A DNA stretch of 64,000 nucleotides, taken from assembly GCF_900199215.1 (NCBI RefSeq), contig NZ_FZQA01000002.1, positions 509,501 to 573,500 of the forward strand. The letters are read 5' to 3'. How positions within the stretch are numbered: position 1 is the stretch's first letter; each line of letters opens with the position of its first letter. A program made the position numbers and the translations under genes. The notes beneath the pieces are model-generated. The model was given only the letters and a program-made list of their open reading frames with translations, did not search any database and had not been told where the DNA came from. This stretch comes from Amphiplicatus metriothermophilus. GTDB lineage: Bacteria > Pseudomonadota > Alphaproteobacteria > Caulobacterales > Parvularculaceae. Below are positions 26,716 through 36,724 of the stretch, one piece after another.

Positions 26716-27579
26716 CTATCGATCGTATCCCGGGTTCTCCCGGTTCAGCTTCCGCAAAAGCCCCGGCCAGGCGAGATTGTCGCCGAGGCCCGGCGCGAAG
26801 GCCGGCGCGCCCTGCTGGAGAACCTTGGCCGCCATGGCGGGCGGCTCTTCGAGCGGCGTTTCCTGGTCGCACTGGGCGAGGATCTGCGCCCGGCAGGCCT
26901 GTTCGAGGAAATACATGCGCAGGAACGCCGTCGCGCAATTGGCGCCGACCGTCAGCGTGCCGTGGTTCTTGAGGATCATGAAGCTGCGGGACCCGAGATC
27001 CTTCACCAGCCGCTCGCGCTCGTCGAGGTCGGTCGCGATGCCTTCGTAGTCATGATAGGCGACGTCGTCATGCACGATCATGGCGAACTGGGTGTAGCGC
27101 TTCAGCCCTCCTTTCTGCGCCGAGACGGCGACGCCATAGGGCGTGTGCAGATGAAGCACGCAATGCGCGTCTTCCCGCGCCATATGGACGGCGCTGTGGA
27201 TCGTGAAGCCTGCCGGGTTGGAGAAGTAGGGCGTCTCGGCGACGACGTTCCCGTCGACGTCGACCTTGACCAGCGCGGAGGCGGTCATCTCTTCGAAGAA
27301 GACGCCGTAAGGGTTGATGAGGAAGCGCGGCCTCCCGCGCTCGTCCGGGCAGCGCGCCGATATGTGCGTGAAGATCATGTCGTCCCAGCCGTAAAGCGCG
27401 ACGAGGCGGTAGGTCGCGGCGAGCTCGCAACGCAGGCGCCATTCCTCGTCGCTCACCTTTCCCTTGAGCGAAGGCAGCGTCTGCGGATCGGGCACGTTAA
27501 AGCCCGGCTCGACCCCGATGGTCTCGGCCATCCCGGTGGGGGAATCGTCGGCGCGCATGGAGCTTGCGTGCATGGTCAT
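26716..27579 (-). CDS. Class II aldolase/adducin family protein
   Basis: 287 aa from the ATG at 27579, chosen for the GGGAGGAA site 6 nt upstream. The fold is indicated by [34 protein letters not shown] (two metal-binding His) and [10 protein letters not shown] (third His). Bacterial proteins of this length, with the [11 protein letters not shown] start and a long C-terminal arm, are adducin-like hydrolase or aldolase relatives of unknown substrate. L-fuculose-1-phosphate aldolase proper is shorter. The gene is divergent from nadK. Confidence 0.85.
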   Translation of the reverse strand: MTMHASSMRADDSPTGMAETIGVEPGFNVPDPQTLPSLKGKVSDEEWRLRCELAATYRLVALYGWDDMIFTHISARCPDERGRPRFLINPYGVFFEEMTASALVKVDVDGNVVAETPYFSNPAGFTIHSAVHMAREDAHCVLHLHTPYGVAVSAQKGGLKRYTQFAMIVHDDVAYHDYEGIATDLDERERLVKDLGSRSFMILKNHGTLTVGANCATAFLRMYFLEQACRAQILAQCDQETPLEEPPAMAAKVLQQGAPAFAPGLGDNLAWPGLLRKLNRENPGYDR

Positions 27580-27775
27580 GGGATTCCTCCCGATCGACTG
27601 CGACGCGGATTGTAGCGGAAATCGGGGAGCGCGCACGCGCCTGTTGCAGATGCGCCCGCGCGGCTTTCCAAACCCGCGCCAGGCCCGCTATCATTCTTCC
27701 GGGCGCGCCGGGAGCCGGAACGCGTCGCCGCGCGCGGGAGCGCGCCGTCAGGAGATCGGAGCGCTGGGCGAGCGC

Positions 27776-28543
27776 ATGTCGCAGAAAAAACTGTCCTTTT
27801 TCGCCAGCGACCGGCCGGCCGCGATCGAGGCCGTCGCCGACCTGCGCCGCCGTTACGGCGAAACGCCGCCTGAACAAGCCGACGTGATCGTCGCCGTCGG
27901 CGGCGACGGCGCGATGCTGGACACGCTGCGCAAGACCATGGGCGACGGCAAGCCGGTCTACGGCGTCAATTGCGGCACGGTGGGCTTTCTGATGAACGCC
28001 TACGATCCCGACCAGCTGCTCGAGAAAATCGAGAAAGCCGAAAGCGCCGTCATCTATCCGCTCGTCATGAAGGCCCGGACCGTCGCCGGCGAAACGGAAG
28101 AAGCGCGCGCCATTAACGAGGTCTCCCTTTTCCGCCAGACCCGCCAGAGCGCGCGCGTACGCATCCTCGTCAACGGCAAGGTCCGCATGGAGTCCCTCAC
28201 CTGCGACGGCGTGCTGCTGGCGACGCCTGCCGGCTCGACCGCCTATAATTTGTCCGCTCACGGCCCGATCTTGCCGATCGGCTCGCGCCTGCTGGCGCTG
28301 ACGCCGATCAGCGCCTTCCGGCCGCGGCGCTGGCGGGGCGCCCTGATCCCGCATGACGCCCTGGTGCGCTTCGAAGCGCTCGAGCCTGAGGTCAGGCCGG
28401 TGTCAGCCGTCGCCGACAACCTCGAGGTGCGCAACGTCGCGGCGGTCGACGTGCGCGAGGACCGGTCGATCCCGATGACGCTCCTGTTCGACGAGGGGCA
28501 TTCGCTCGAGGAGCGGATATTGCGCGAGCAGTTCAATTACTGA
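27776..28543 (+). CDS. nadK: NAD kinase
   Basis: 255 aa from the ATG at 27776; the frame continues upstream but without family similarity. It shows [14 protein letters not shown] with the GGDG motif, [13 protein letters not shown], and the second conserved segment [23 protein letters not shown]. It phosphorylates NAD+ to NADP+ using ATP or polyphosphate, in the cytosol. The size is typical of the short alphaproteobacterial NadK. It is divergent from the class II aldolase gene. Confidence 0.95.
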   Translation: MSQKKLSFFASDRPAAIEAVADLRRRYGETPPEQADVIVAVGGDGAMLDTLRKTMGDGKPVYGVNCGTVGFLMNAYDPDQLLEKIEKAESAVIYPLVMKARTVAGETEEARAINEVSLFRQTRQSARVRILVNGKVRMESLTCDGVLLATPAGSTAYNLSAHGPILPIGSRLLALTPISAFRPRRWRGALIPHDALVRFEALEPEVRPVSAVADNLEVRNVAAVDVREDRSIPMTLLFDEGHSLEERILREQFNY

Positions 28544-28712
28544 CCGGCTGAGCCCGCATGGTTTACGCGGCGGCCTGAATCGTTTCACGTTCAGGCGCTG
28601 AGCATGGTCCAGCGCGCCGCGCCGGCCATTCAGCGAGAATTAACCCGCGCCGCCGAGGATGGCCGGCCTTGCGAGCGGGGCGGCGAGCGGCCAGCTCGGC
28701 GGAGGACGACGG

Positions 28713-30689
28713 ATGGGCGCGCAGGCGGTTCGACTGTCGAATATCGACATCGATAATGCGCTTAAAAACAAGGACTTCGAGGTCCTTTTTCAGCCTATAT
28801 TCGACCTTGGCAACGGGGCCCTCGCGCGCGTCGAATCCTTCGTACGCTGGCGTCATGCGACGCTCGGCGTGCTGCCGCCGGGGGCGTTCATCTCCTTTTT
28901 CGAATCGCAGGGGCGGATGGGCGAGCTCACCCGCTATGTGCTCGAGCAGGCGCTCCAATCCTATCAGGCCTGGCGCGGGGCGAACCCGCCGGGCTTTTCC
29001 ATCAATCTGGCGCTGAGCGATCTTTCCGACGACGCCTTCGCGTCGCATTTCGACGTGCTGCTGCGCGACAGCGGCTTTCCGGCGGACCTCATCACGCTGG
29101 AATGCCCCATGCCGCCGGTCACCACGGAACCGGCCCAGGCGGCGGAGCAATTCCGTCGCCTCGCCCGAACCGGCGCGCGGCTCGCCATCGAGGTCCGCGG
29201 CCGGGCGAACGACTTTCTCCGCCAGATCGAGCCCTTGCCCTTCGACGAAATCAAGACCGGCGGAGCGGCGATCCTGCGCTTCGCGCGGACGGTGCGCGGC
29301 CCTGGCCTGAGCGCGATTTCGGAGCTGCTCGACATCGCGCAGAAATCGAACGCCGCGATCACCGCGGTCGGCGTCGAGGATCAGGCCTCGCTCGCGGCGC
29401 TGCGCAGCCTCGGCTTCGCCGCCGCCCAAGGCAACCACCTCGCCAAGGTCGGGCCGCTGTCGAACTTCCGCACGGAGCGGGTGAACGAGGTGCGCGCGCT
29501 GCTCGGTCTCGCTCCGCTCGACGAGGCCGAGCTCGACGCGCTGTTCCGAGTGAGCGCCCCGGACGTTTCCGCCGCCGCCCTCGACGCGAAGAAGGCCGGG
29601 CGTCCCGCTAAGAAATCGGCGGCCGCAACGGCGCCGGAGGGCGAAGCTGCGCGCGCCGAGGACGAGGAAAAAACGGCGGCGAACGAAACTGTCTCGCAAC
29701 CGGTGAAACCGTCCCGCGCTGCGCGGACCCGCGCCCGGTCGGCGCCTGTGCGCGCAGCCGATCCGGAAGCGACGAAAGCCGCGGCGATCGCGCGCATCAA
29801 GCGCAAGGCGGCCGCCGCCGCGGCGAGCGCCGGCGAGGCCGACGGCCAGGAAGACGACGCGCCCGCTCCCGCCGCCGCCCGTTCGCTGCAGGAATGGCTC
29901 TCGCGCGAGTTCCATTCCGACGCGCTCGACGAACTCGACGACGGTTTCGACCTCGGCGAGCCGCCGACCGGAAGCGACGGCCAGCCGTCCGCGAGCCGGT
30001 CTAAAGCCGACGCCGAAGAAGCGCCGCTGGCGACACAGGCTGAGCCGGCCGACGCCCGCGGCGGGCGCGAACAGGAGGAAGAGGCAGGCCGCCGGCGCGA
30101 ACCGTCAGCGTCCGACGCATCCGACACGACGTTCGCGCCCGCGCGCCCGCCTGAAGAAAGCGAAAGCGACGCGCAGCGGCCGGAGACGGCGAAGGCCGCG
30201 CAGGACGCGTCCGTCGCCGATGACCAGCCCGACGCGTCGGACGCGTTCGAACTCGAAGAGATCGAGCCCGTCCTGATCGATGCGCCGCCTCCGATGAAAT
30301 CTGCGCCGCCCGATCCCGAGAGCGTCAGACGCGCCGCCCTCGCCATCGCCGGCGCGCGCGCCTATTTCCGGCCAGGCATCCGGGTCGGCGTTCTTGGCGC
30401 AGCGCCGGCGAGCGACCAACCCGCCCCGCCAGATAAATCCGAAACAGCTGAATTTGAAACGCCCGAGTCCGACGCGCCCGAACCGTTCGCCGCGGCGCAT
30501 GGCGGCGCGCGCGAGGCGGAAGCATCCGCGCCGGCCGAGCCGGTCGCTCCTGCGCGCCCAGCCGCGCCGCGCCGCCGCCGACGCAAAAACTTCCTGACGC
30601 GGAAATACCGGTTGTGGCCGACCCATTTCTGGCCGAAGAGCTGGAAGCGCGCTTGGCGCCGGCGTCAGGCGCGGCGCGCGGCCGAATAA
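28713..30689 (+). CDS. Degenerate EAL-domain protein with long disordered tail
   Basis: 658 aa from the ATG at 28713 (GGAGGA 7 nt upstream; an ATG at 28659 has no such site). Residues 1-250 follow an EAL fold (FEVLFQPIFDLGNGALARVESFVRWRH) but the EAL signature is ESF, later acidic metal ligands are changed (ECPMPPV, AIEVRGRAN in place of DDFGTG), and FDEIKTG keeps only the lysine. It is therefore unlikely to hydrolyse c-di-GMP and may be a c-di-GMP effector or scaffold. Residues about 260-620 are Ala/Pro/Glu/Lys-rich and probably disordered, ending in an Arg/Lys/Trp-rich tail. Confidence 0.8.
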   Translation: MGAQAVRLSNIDIDNALKNKDFEVLFQPIFDLGNGALARVESFVRWRHATLGVLPPGAFISFFESQGRMGELTRYVLEQALQSYQAWRGANPPGFSINLALSDLSDDAFASHFDVLLRDSGFPADLITLECPMPPVTTEPAQAAEQFRRLARTGARLAIEVRGRANDFLRQIEPLPFDEIKTGGAAILRFARTVRGPGLSAISELLDIAQKSNAAITAVGVEDQASLAALRSLGFAAAQGNHLAKVGPLSNFRTERVNEVRALLGLAPLDEAELDALFRVSAPDVSAAALDAKKAGRPAKKSAAATAPEGEAARAEDEEKTAANETVSQPVKPSRAARTRARSAPVRAADPEATKAAAIARIKRKAAAAAASAGEADGQEDDAPAPAAARSLQEWLSREFHSDALDELDDGFDLGEPPTGSDGQPSASRSKADAEEAPLATQAEPADARGGREQEEEAGRRREPSASDASDTTFAPARPPEESESDAQRPETAKAAQDASVADDQPDASDAFELEEIEPVLIDAPPPMKSAPPDPESVRRAALAIAGARAYFRPGIRVGVLGAAPASDQPAPPDKSETAEFETPESDAPEPFAAAHGGAREAEASAPAEPVAPARPAAPRRRRRKNFLTRKYRLWPTHFWPKSWKRAWRRRQARRAAE

Positions 30690-30735
30690 CCTCTCGACAT
30701 GCAGCCGTTGGATGCGCTTCTGACGGATACGCCGC

Positions 30736-31704
30736 TCAGGCGATCGCCGAAGTTCTCGAACCGGCCCCGTCGTCGCCCGCCGCCTCCGCCTTTGGCGCCG
30801 GCGCATCTGCTTGCGCGCGCAAGCGCGCCCAGCGCTCCTTGATCATCTTCGAGGTGAGCCGCGAGCCGTCGGGCGACCAGCCGGGCGGGCCGAAGAGATA
30901 ACCCAGAACCTCGCGCGGCGAGCGGGCGCTCAGAACGTCGCGCGCCATCGCGATCCACTCATGAAACGAGATGACCAGCGGATTGAACGACCCAAGGTTC
31001 TTCACGATACCGTAGCGGGGCTTTTCCGCGTCGTCTTCCGGTACGAACGTGCCGAAAATCCGATCCCAGACGATCAGCGTGCCGCCGTAATTGGCGTCGA
31101 TGTAGCGCGCGTTGGTCGCGTGATGCACGCGGTGATGGCTCGGCGTATTGAAGACCCATTCGAGCGGCCCGAGCCGCCCGATCTGCTCGGTGTGAATCCA
31201 GAACTGATATACCAGATTGAGCCCGCCGACGAAAACGACCATCGCCGGATGAAAGCCGAGAAAGACGAGCGGGGTCTTGAACAGGACCGCGCCGAGGATC
31301 TGACCGGTCCAGGTCTGCCGCAACGCCGTCGTCAGATTGTAGTGCTGGGAGGAGTGATGAACGACATGGCTCGCCCAGAACCAGCGCCGTTCATGACTGA
31401 TCCGGTGCCACCAGTAATAGCGCAGATCGTCGAGCACGAAGCACAGAAGGATCGCCTGCCACGTGTTGGGAATGTCGAACAACCGGTATTCGTACGCCCA
31501 CACAAACGCGGCGAAGACGAGCGCGCCGCCGCCGAACAACGGCGCGATCTGGCTGCCGAGCCCCATGACGAGGCTCGCCGCGGCGTCCCGGGTCTCGTAG
31601 TTGCCGCGCCCCGTCGCGCGCCACAGCGCCATCTCGATCAGGACGAGCAGTACGAAGGCCGGCACGGCCATCGTCACGACGTCAGGAAACTGCATGGTTT
31701 CCAT
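30736..31704 (-). CDS. Sterol desaturase/fatty-acid hydroxylase family protein
   Basis: 322 aa with several membrane helices and the eight-His di-iron pattern of the superfamily: HRISH, HHSSQHYN and HHRVHH. The family hydroxylates or desaturates sterols, carotenoids or fatty acyl chains in the membrane with O2. The start overlaps by 23 bp the upstream anchored hypothetical gene, which follows ndk, so ndk, the hypothetical gene and the hydroxylase may form one transcript. The Ala/Lys-rich C-terminal tail (last 25 residues) is variable. Substrate unknown; a hopanoid or lipid is plausible. Confidence 0.9.
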   Translation of the reverse strand: METMQFPDVVTMAVPAFVLLVLIEMALWRATGRGNYETRDAAASLVMGLGSQIAPLFGGGALVFAAFVWAYEYRLFDIPNTWQAILLCFVLDDLRYYWWHRISHERRWFWASHVVHHSSQHYNLTTALRQTWTGQILGAVLFKTPLVFLGFHPAMVVFVGGLNLVYQFWIHTEQIGRLGPLEWVFNTPSHHRVHHATNARYIDANYGGTLIVWDRIFGTFVPEDDAEKPRYGIVKNLGSFNPLVISFHEWIAMARDVLSARSPREVLGYLFGPPGWSPDGSRLTSKMIKERWARLRAQADAPAPKAEAAGDDGAGSRTSAIA

Positions 31705-32128
31705 TATAGGACGCCCCGCCGAGACGGGAAGCCCACGCCGCAGCCTCGGCCTCGCTCGGCGCCTTGAGCCGCAGCGTCCACCGCGAGGGATCGCGCAGGG
31801 TCGCGACCAGCGACTCGCCTTCGGCGCGAACCGGCGCGGCGCCCCGTTTCATCCGCCGCACGGCGATCCCGTCGCCGACGACGAAAAGCCAGGCGACCTC
31901 CTCGCCGTCCTCGGAAAGCGCCGCGGCGGCCCGCCCTTCCGTATCGAAGAGCCAAGCCGAGGGGAGAAAATCCGGCTCGTCGAAGGCGAGTTTGTCCGGG
32001 GCGGCGGCGGCATCGAGGCGCGCCGTTCGCCATGCGCCGAGCAGCCAGGAAACGGCGACCAGAACCCCCACGCCCGCTAGGGAGACGGCGAGATCGAGAT
32101 AGAGATTCCCGGTCAAGGCCGCTCGCAA
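31682..32128 (-). CDS. Hypothetical membrane-anchored protein
   Basis: 148 aa with a TTG start at 32128, 5 bp after the ndk stop; no ATG gives a comparable product. An N-terminal helix (residues about 9-30) is followed by a soluble part with FLPSAWLFDTEGRAAAAL and VAWLFVVGDGIAVRRM strands and a Ser-Arg-Trp-Thr-Leu core. I do not recognise the family. It lies between ndk and a di-iron hydroxylase on the same strand and overlaps the latter, so it is likely translated as part of that operon. Confidence 0.6.
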   Translation of the reverse strand: MRAALTGNLYLDLAVSLAGVGVLVAVSWLLGAWRTARLDAAAAPDKLAFDEPDFLPSAWLFDTEGRAAAALSEDGEEVAWLFVVGDGIAVRRMKRGAAPVRAEGESLVATLRDPSRWTLRLKAPSEAEAAAWASRLGGASYNGNHAVS

Positions 32129-32133
32129 CGCAT

Positions 32134-32556
32134 CTAGCCGACGATCTCGCAGGCGGAGAAGAAGTAGGCGATCTCTTCTTTCGCCGTTTCCGGTCCGTCG
32201 GACCCGTGGACGCAGTTCTCGCCGATCGATTCGGCGAAGTCGGCGCGGATGGTGCCCGGCGCGGCTTCCTTCGGATTGGTCGCGCCCATGATCTCGCGAT
32301 TGCGGGCGATGGCGTTCTCGCCCTCGAGCACCTGCACCACGACGGGGCCGGAGCTCATGAATTCGACGAGCTCGCCGAAGAAAGGGCGTTCACGGTGAAC
32401 GGCGTAGAAGCCCTCGGCCTGCTCGCGGGTCAGCCGGATGCGCTTTTGCGCCACGACGCGCAGGCCGCCTTCCTCCAGCCTGGCGATGATCTTGCCCGTA
32501 ATGCTCCGGCGCGTGGCGTCCGGTTTGATGATCGAAAGGGTGCGTTCGAGCGCCAT
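32134..32556 (-). CDS. ndk: Nucleoside diphosphate kinase
   Basis: 140 aa; AAGGAC upstream of the ATG. It has the full Ndk pattern: [14 protein letters not shown], the [23 protein letters not shown] segment, and the phosphorylated His in ENCVHGSDG. It transfers the gamma-phosphate from ATP to NDPs, balancing nucleotide pools in the cytosol. The length is normal. It is divergent from the ABC-F gene, with a 135-bp shared promoter region. Confidence 0.97.
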   Translation of the reverse strand: MALERTLSIIKPDATRRSITGKIIARLEEGGLRVVAQKRIRLTREQAEGFYAVHRERPFFGELVEFMSSGPVVVQVLEGENAIARNREIMGATNPKEAAPGTIRADFAESIGENCVHGSDGPETAKEEIAYFFSACEIVG

Positions 32557-32691
32557 GAGACAGTCCTTGTGAAGAAGGGAGAACGATTGATTCGGCGGGG
32601 CTACCTATCAACGCTTTCGCGCCCCGGCAAGCGCCGGGTGTTGCCTCGCCCTCGCCGCGAAGGCAAAAGCGGCCCAAACCGATCCGCGCCC

Positions 32692-34590
32692 ATGCTGCAT
32701 ATCAACGACGTCACTTACCGCATCGAAGGCCGCCTGCTGCTCAACCAGGCGACGGCGGCGATTTCCGACGGCTGGAAGGTCGGCTTCGTCGGCCGCAACG
32801 GTGCGGGCAAGTCGACCCTCCTGCGCCTCATCCGCGGCGAGCTGCATCCTGAGTCGGGCGAAATTTCCCTGCGCAAGAACCGCCGGCTTGGCTGGGTCGA
32901 GCAGGAAGCGCCGGCCGGCTCGCAAAGCCTCATCGAGACGGTGCTCGCCGGCGACGGCGAACGCGAAGCGCTCATGGTCGAGGCCGAACGCTGCGACGAT
33001 CCGATCCGGCTGGCCGAGATTCACACCCGCCTGGCCGATATCGAGGCGCATTCGGCCGAAGCCCGCGCCGCGGCCATTCTCGCCGGACTCGGATTCGACG
33101 CCGAAGCGCAAAAGCGCCCCTGCGCCGCGTTCTCGGGCGGCTGGCGCATGCGCGTCGCGCTCGCCGGGGCGCTGTTCGCCGCGCCGGATTTTCTCCTGCT
33201 CGACGAGCCGACCAACTATCTCGATCTCGAAGGCGCGATCTGGCTCGAGAACTATCTGAGGCGTTATCCGTACACGGCGCTGATCGTCAGCCACGACCGC
33301 GATTTTCTGAACCGCGCCGTGACGCATATTCTGGCGCTTGAAAACGGCAAGCTATCGGTCTCGCCGGGCGACTACGACAGCTATGAACGACGCCGCGCCG
33401 AGGCGCGCGCCGCGACGGAGGCCCAGCGGGCCCGGCAGGAGGCGCGCCGGCGCCACATGCAGGCCTTCATCGACCGTTTCCGCGCCAAGGCCTCGAAAGC
33501 CAAGCAGGCCCAGAGCCGCATCAAGGCGCTGGAAAAGATGCAACGGACCGAGCCGCCGCCCGAAACGCGCGTGCAGCCCTTCCGCTTCGCCGATCCGCGC
33601 CCGCCCATGGCGCCGCCGCTCGTCCGGCTCGTCGAAGCCGATCTCGGCTACGAGGAAGGCAGGCCGGTTCTCCGGAAGGTCAGCTTACGGATAGACCAGG
33701 ACGACCGCATCGCGATCCTCGGCCCCAACGGCGAAGGCAAGTCGACCCTCGTCAAGGCGATCGCAGGCCGGCTGAAGCCGCTCGCCGGCCATGTCTACAA
33801 ACACAAGAAGCTCGACATCGCCTATTTCGCCCAGCACCAGCTCGACGAGCTGAAGCCGAAGCAGACTCCTTACGATCATGTGCGCGCGCTGACGCCCGAG
33901 GGAACCGAGGCGGAGATCCGCGCGGCGACGGCGAGCCTCGGCTTCGGCCCGGAAAAGGCCGACGTCGCCGTCGAAAAGCTGTCGGGCGGGGAGAAGGCGC
34001 GCCTGCTGCTGGGGCTCATCACCTTCCGCGGGCCGCATCTCATCATTCTCGACGAGCCTACGAATCATCTCGACATCGACGCGCGCGCCGCGCTCGCCGA
34101 AGCGCTGGGCGATTATCAGGGCGCGGTCATTCTCATCACCCACGACGCCCATCTCGCCGGAACCGTCGCCGACCGTTTGTGGCTGGTTAAGGACGGGCGC
34201 GCCGCGCCCTATGACGGCGATCTTGAAGATTACCGCGCGCTGATCCTCGAAGCGGGCCGAACCCCGCCGCAGAACGCCGCCCGCCCCGCGACCGACCCGC
34301 GCGCGCTTTCGCGCCGGCAGGCTGCCGCGCGGCGCGAAGCGATCAGTCCACTGAAGAAACGCGCCGAAGCTTGCGAAGCGCGCGTGAGCGAACTCGCCGC
34401 GCTGCTCGAGCGGCTCGATGCGACGCTCGCCGATCCCGCGCTTTACCAGAACGACCTCGCCCGCGCGACGAAGCTCCAGAAGGAGCGCGCCGCCCTGACC
34501 GCGGCCATCGCAGAGGCGGAAGACGCTTGGCTCGCCGCCCTCGACGCCTATGAGGAGGCGCGCGCAGAGAATGAAACGGCGCGCGGCTGA
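32692..34590 (+). CDS. ABC-F family ATPase (Uup/YheS-like)
   Basis: 632 aa from the ATG at 32692. Two ABC domains on one chain: Walker A GRNGAGKST and GPNGEGKST, signatures FSGGWRMR and LSGGEKAR, Walker B plus DEPTNYLD and DEPTNHLD. A charged linker between them (residues about 230-300) and a coiled-coil C-terminal extension (residues about 540-632) fit Uup/YheS. There is no membrane domain, so it is not a transporter. ABC-F proteins act on the ribosome to relieve stalled translation, some giving antibiotic protection. It is probably constitutive. Confidence 0.93.
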   Translation: MLHINDVTYRIEGRLLLNQATAAISDGWKVGFVGRNGAGKSTLLRLIRGELHPESGEISLRKNRRLGWVEQEAPAGSQSLIETVLAGDGEREALMVEAERCDDPIRLAEIHTRLADIEAHSAEARAAAILAGLGFDAEAQKRPCAAFSGGWRMRVALAGALFAAPDFLLLDEPTNYLDLEGAIWLENYLRRYPYTALIVSHDRDFLNRAVTHILALENGKLSVSPGDYDSYERRRAEARAATEAQRARQEARRRHMQAFIDRFRAKASKAKQAQSRIKALEKMQRTEPPPETRVQPFRFADPRPPMAPPLVRLVEADLGYEEGRPVLRKVSLRIDQDDRIAILGPNGEGKSTLVKAIAGRLKPLAGHVYKHKKLDIAYFAQHQLDELKPKQTPYDHVRALTPEGTEAEIRAATASLGFGPEKADVAVEKLSGGEKARLLLGLITFRGPHLIILDEPTNHLDIDARAALAEALGDYQGAVILITHDAHLAGTVADRLWLVKDGRAAPYDGDLEDYRALILEAGRTPPQNAARPATDPRALSRRQAAARREAISPLKKRAEACEARVSELAALLERLDATLADPALYQNDLARATKLQKERAALTAAIAEAEDAWLAALDAYEEARAENETARG

Positions 34591-34596
34591 GGCGCC

Positions 34597-35220
34597 TCAG
34601 CCCCCAGAAGGCGCCCGCGCCTCGCGTCGGCGGAAGAGAATCTCCACCACGTCCCGCACGAGCCGGACGACGCGCTTCTTGTCGAGATTCGGGTTGACGA
34701 TGTTGCGCACGCCGAGCCCCTGCAACAGCGCGACGAACACTTCCAGCCGCATGTCGAGGTCCTCTTGATTGACCCCCTCGCCGAGGCAGGCGGTCACCCG
34801 GCTTTTCATCTCCCGATCCGTCGAGCGCAGAATCTCCGCGATCTTCGGATTGCGGGTCGCTTCAGAGGCCATTTCGAGAAACAGCGCCGACCAGAAAGGG
34901 TCAGTGGACGAGTCGACGCTTTCCTCAAGGCTTTCGACCATCTTGTCCACGACGCGGTCGCCGGCCTGCTCGAAACGCTCCAGCATGCACTGTTTCTGCT
35001 CGACATGGGCGCGGACCATCTCGGCGATGATCTGCTCCTTGCTGTCGAAATAATGATAGATGTGGCCTGGGCTCATCCGGGCTTCCTTAGCGATTTGCGC
35101 CATGCGCGCGCCGTGAAAGCCGCTGGCGATGAAGCAGCGCTCAGCCGCCTCGATAATCTGCCGGCGCTTGTCCTCCCCGCCCGCGGGCGTCGTCCCGCGC
35201 TCCGGCCCCGGTTCAAACAT
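34597..35220 (-). CDS. TetR-family repressor
   Basis: 207 aa with an N-terminal TetR helix-turn-helix (RRQIIEAAERCFIASGFHGARMAQIAK, then GHIYHYFDSKEQI, residues about 18-65) and an all-helical ligand domain. It is transcribed away from a three-gene RND efflux operon, the usual arrangement for a local repressor of that pump. A palindrome at 35371-35382 in the shared 234-bp region is its probable operator. The ligand is unknown. Confidence 0.92.
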   Translation of the reverse strand: MFEPGPERGTTPAGGEDKRRQIIEAAERCFIASGFHGARMAQIAKEARMSPGHIYHYFDSKEQIIAEMVRAHVEQKQCMLERFEQAGDRVVDKMVESLEESVDSSTDPFWSALFLEMASEATRNPKIAEILRSTDREMKSRVTACLGEGVNQEDLDMRLEVFVALLQGLGVRNIVNPNLDKKRVVRLVRDVVEILFRRREARAPSGG

Positions 35221-35370
35221 CCTCGCATCCTTTCTGCGGCTCGCCCCCTGCCGCCGTCATACGGCTGCTGACATCAATTGTCATTTGAACGTTGTAACCT
35301 GACAGCCGTCGTCGTTGCGTCGCAAAATTTTTTTCGATTCGTCGCGACGCGCCCTTGAAATCCTCAGTTA

Positions 35371-35382
35371 GAATGAACATTC
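35371..35382. promoter_or_regulatory. TetR operator candidate before RND efflux operon
   Basis: GAATGAACATTC has two 5-bp inverse-complement arms around AA, 73 bp before the adaptor start. A second, looser inverted repeat (TGACA/TGTCA) is at about 35269-35283. Both lie between tetR and the efflux genes, as expected for autoregulated TetR-RND units. Confidence 0.45.
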
Positions 35383-35454
35383 AGTCTATTCAAGGGCCAG
35401 CTGCAGTCGCCAAAGCCGGCCCGCCGCAGCCGAACGCCCGCCCCGGGGAGAGTT

Positions 35455-36654
35455 ATGTCATTGTTTTCACGTCGCTTCTACAAAGCAGCCGGGGCCGGGA
35501 CCCTGGCGCTTCTCGCCGTCGCCTGCGCCGGAGAGGCGCAGGAGGGCATGTACGGTCAGGCCGGCCCGCCCGAGGTCGCCGTAGAATCCGTCAAGGCAAG
35601 GCCTGTGCGTCTGACATCGGTGCTGCCCGGCAGGACCGTCGCCTATCGGGTCGCCGAAGTGCGCCCGCAGGTCTCCGGCGTCATCACGGAACGGCTCTTC
35701 GAAGAAGGCGACGAGGTCGACGCCGGCCAGCCGCTTTACCGCATCGACAGCGCGCCTTATCAGGCCGCCTTTGAAAACGCCGCCGCTGCGCTCGCACGCG
35801 CCGAAGCTCTCGCCGTAGCCGCGGCGAACCGCGAGAAGCGCCTCGCCAGGCTCGTCGAGACCAACGCCGTCAGCCGGCAGGATTACGACGACGCCGTCGC
35901 CGCCGCCCGTCAGGCCCGCGCCGACGTCGCCGCCGCGCGCGCCGCCCGGGACAGCGCCAAGGTCGACCTCGACCGCACCGTCGTCGCCGCGCCGATCGCC
36001 GGACGCATCGGACGCGCGCTGGTGACCGACGGCGCGCTGGTCTCGGCCGGCCAAGCCCAGCCGCTCGCCGTCATCCACACGCTCGATCCGATCTATGTGG
36101 ACATCGCACAGTCGAGCGCCGAGATCCTGCGCTGGAAGCGCCGGGCAACCGACAAGCGCGACGCCGGCGACGCCGAATCCTTCGGCGTCAAGCTGACCCT
36201 CGAAGACGGCTTTCCCTATCCGCTTGAGGGCCGTCTCGAACTCACGGAAGTAAGCGTCGAGCCGTCCACCGGCTCCGTCGCCATGCGCGCCGTCTTTCCG
36301 AACCCGGACGGTCTTCTTCTGCCCGGCATGTTCGTGCGCGCCGAAGTCGTTGAAGGCATGCTCGACGAGGCGATCCTCGCCCCGCAGCGCGCGATCACGC
36401 GCAACCCTCAGGGCCAGGGCGTGGCCTATGTGGTCGACGCTGAAAATCGCGCCGAGGCGCGCATTGTCGAGACCGAACGCGCCATCGGCGACCAGTGGGT
36501 CGTGACCGCCGGCCTGGAGCCCGGCGACCGCCTCGTGGTGGAAGGCTTCCAGCGTTTCCGGCCAGGCGATCCGGTCACGCCCGTGGAAGTCTCGCGCGTC
36601 GCCGCCGCCGGCAGCGAGTCCGGGGCGAACGCCCCAGGCGGCGGCCGCCCCTGA
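35455..36654 (+). CDS. RND efflux periplasmic adaptor (AcrA/MexA-like)
   Basis: 399 aa. A lipoprotein-type signal ends in LAVAC. The adaptor layout follows: VRPQVSGVITERLFEEGDEVDAGQPLY (lipoyl half), an alpha-hairpin with heptad Ala-rich helices (residues about 105-170), VVAAPIAGRIGRALVTDGALV (second lipoyl half), and beta-barrel and membrane-proximal domains (LLPGMFVRAEV). It bridges the inner-membrane permease and the outer-membrane factor. It is the first gene of a three-gene operon, with a 70-bp gap to the permease gene. Confidence 0.94.
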   Translation: MSLFSRRFYKAAGAGTLALLAVACAGEAQEGMYGQAGPPEVAVESVKARPVRLTSVLPGRTVAYRVAEVRPQVSGVITERLFEEGDEVDAGQPLYRIDSAPYQAAFENAAAALARAEALAVAAANREKRLARLVETNAVSRQDYDDAVAAARQARADVAAARAARDSAKVDLDRTVVAAPIAGRIGRALVTDGALVSAGQAQPLAVIHTLDPIYVDIAQSSAEILRWKRRATDKRDAGDAESFGVKLTLEDGFPYPLEGRLELTEVSVEPSTGSVAMRAVFPNPDGLLLPGMFVRAEVVEGMLDEAILAPQRAITRNPQGQGVAYVVDAENRAEARIVETERAIGDQWVVTAGLEPGDRLVVEGFQRFRPGDPVTPVEVSRVAAAGSESGANAPGGGRP

Positions 36655-36724
36655 GGGCCTTCATTCTCGCGCCGACATAAAGCCGCCCGGCGCGCCGCGC
36701 GGCCGCTGACAAGGAAACTTCATC

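Noticed and set aside
28573-28596. Hairpin after nadK as terminator
   Set aside because: Only 7-bp arms with a 10-nt loop and no U-tract; too weak to claim.
32032-32691. Long in-frame extension upstream of the ABC-F gene
   Set aside because: It overlaps ndk and an anchored-protein gene on the other strand; the ABC domain begins right at the ATG at 32692.
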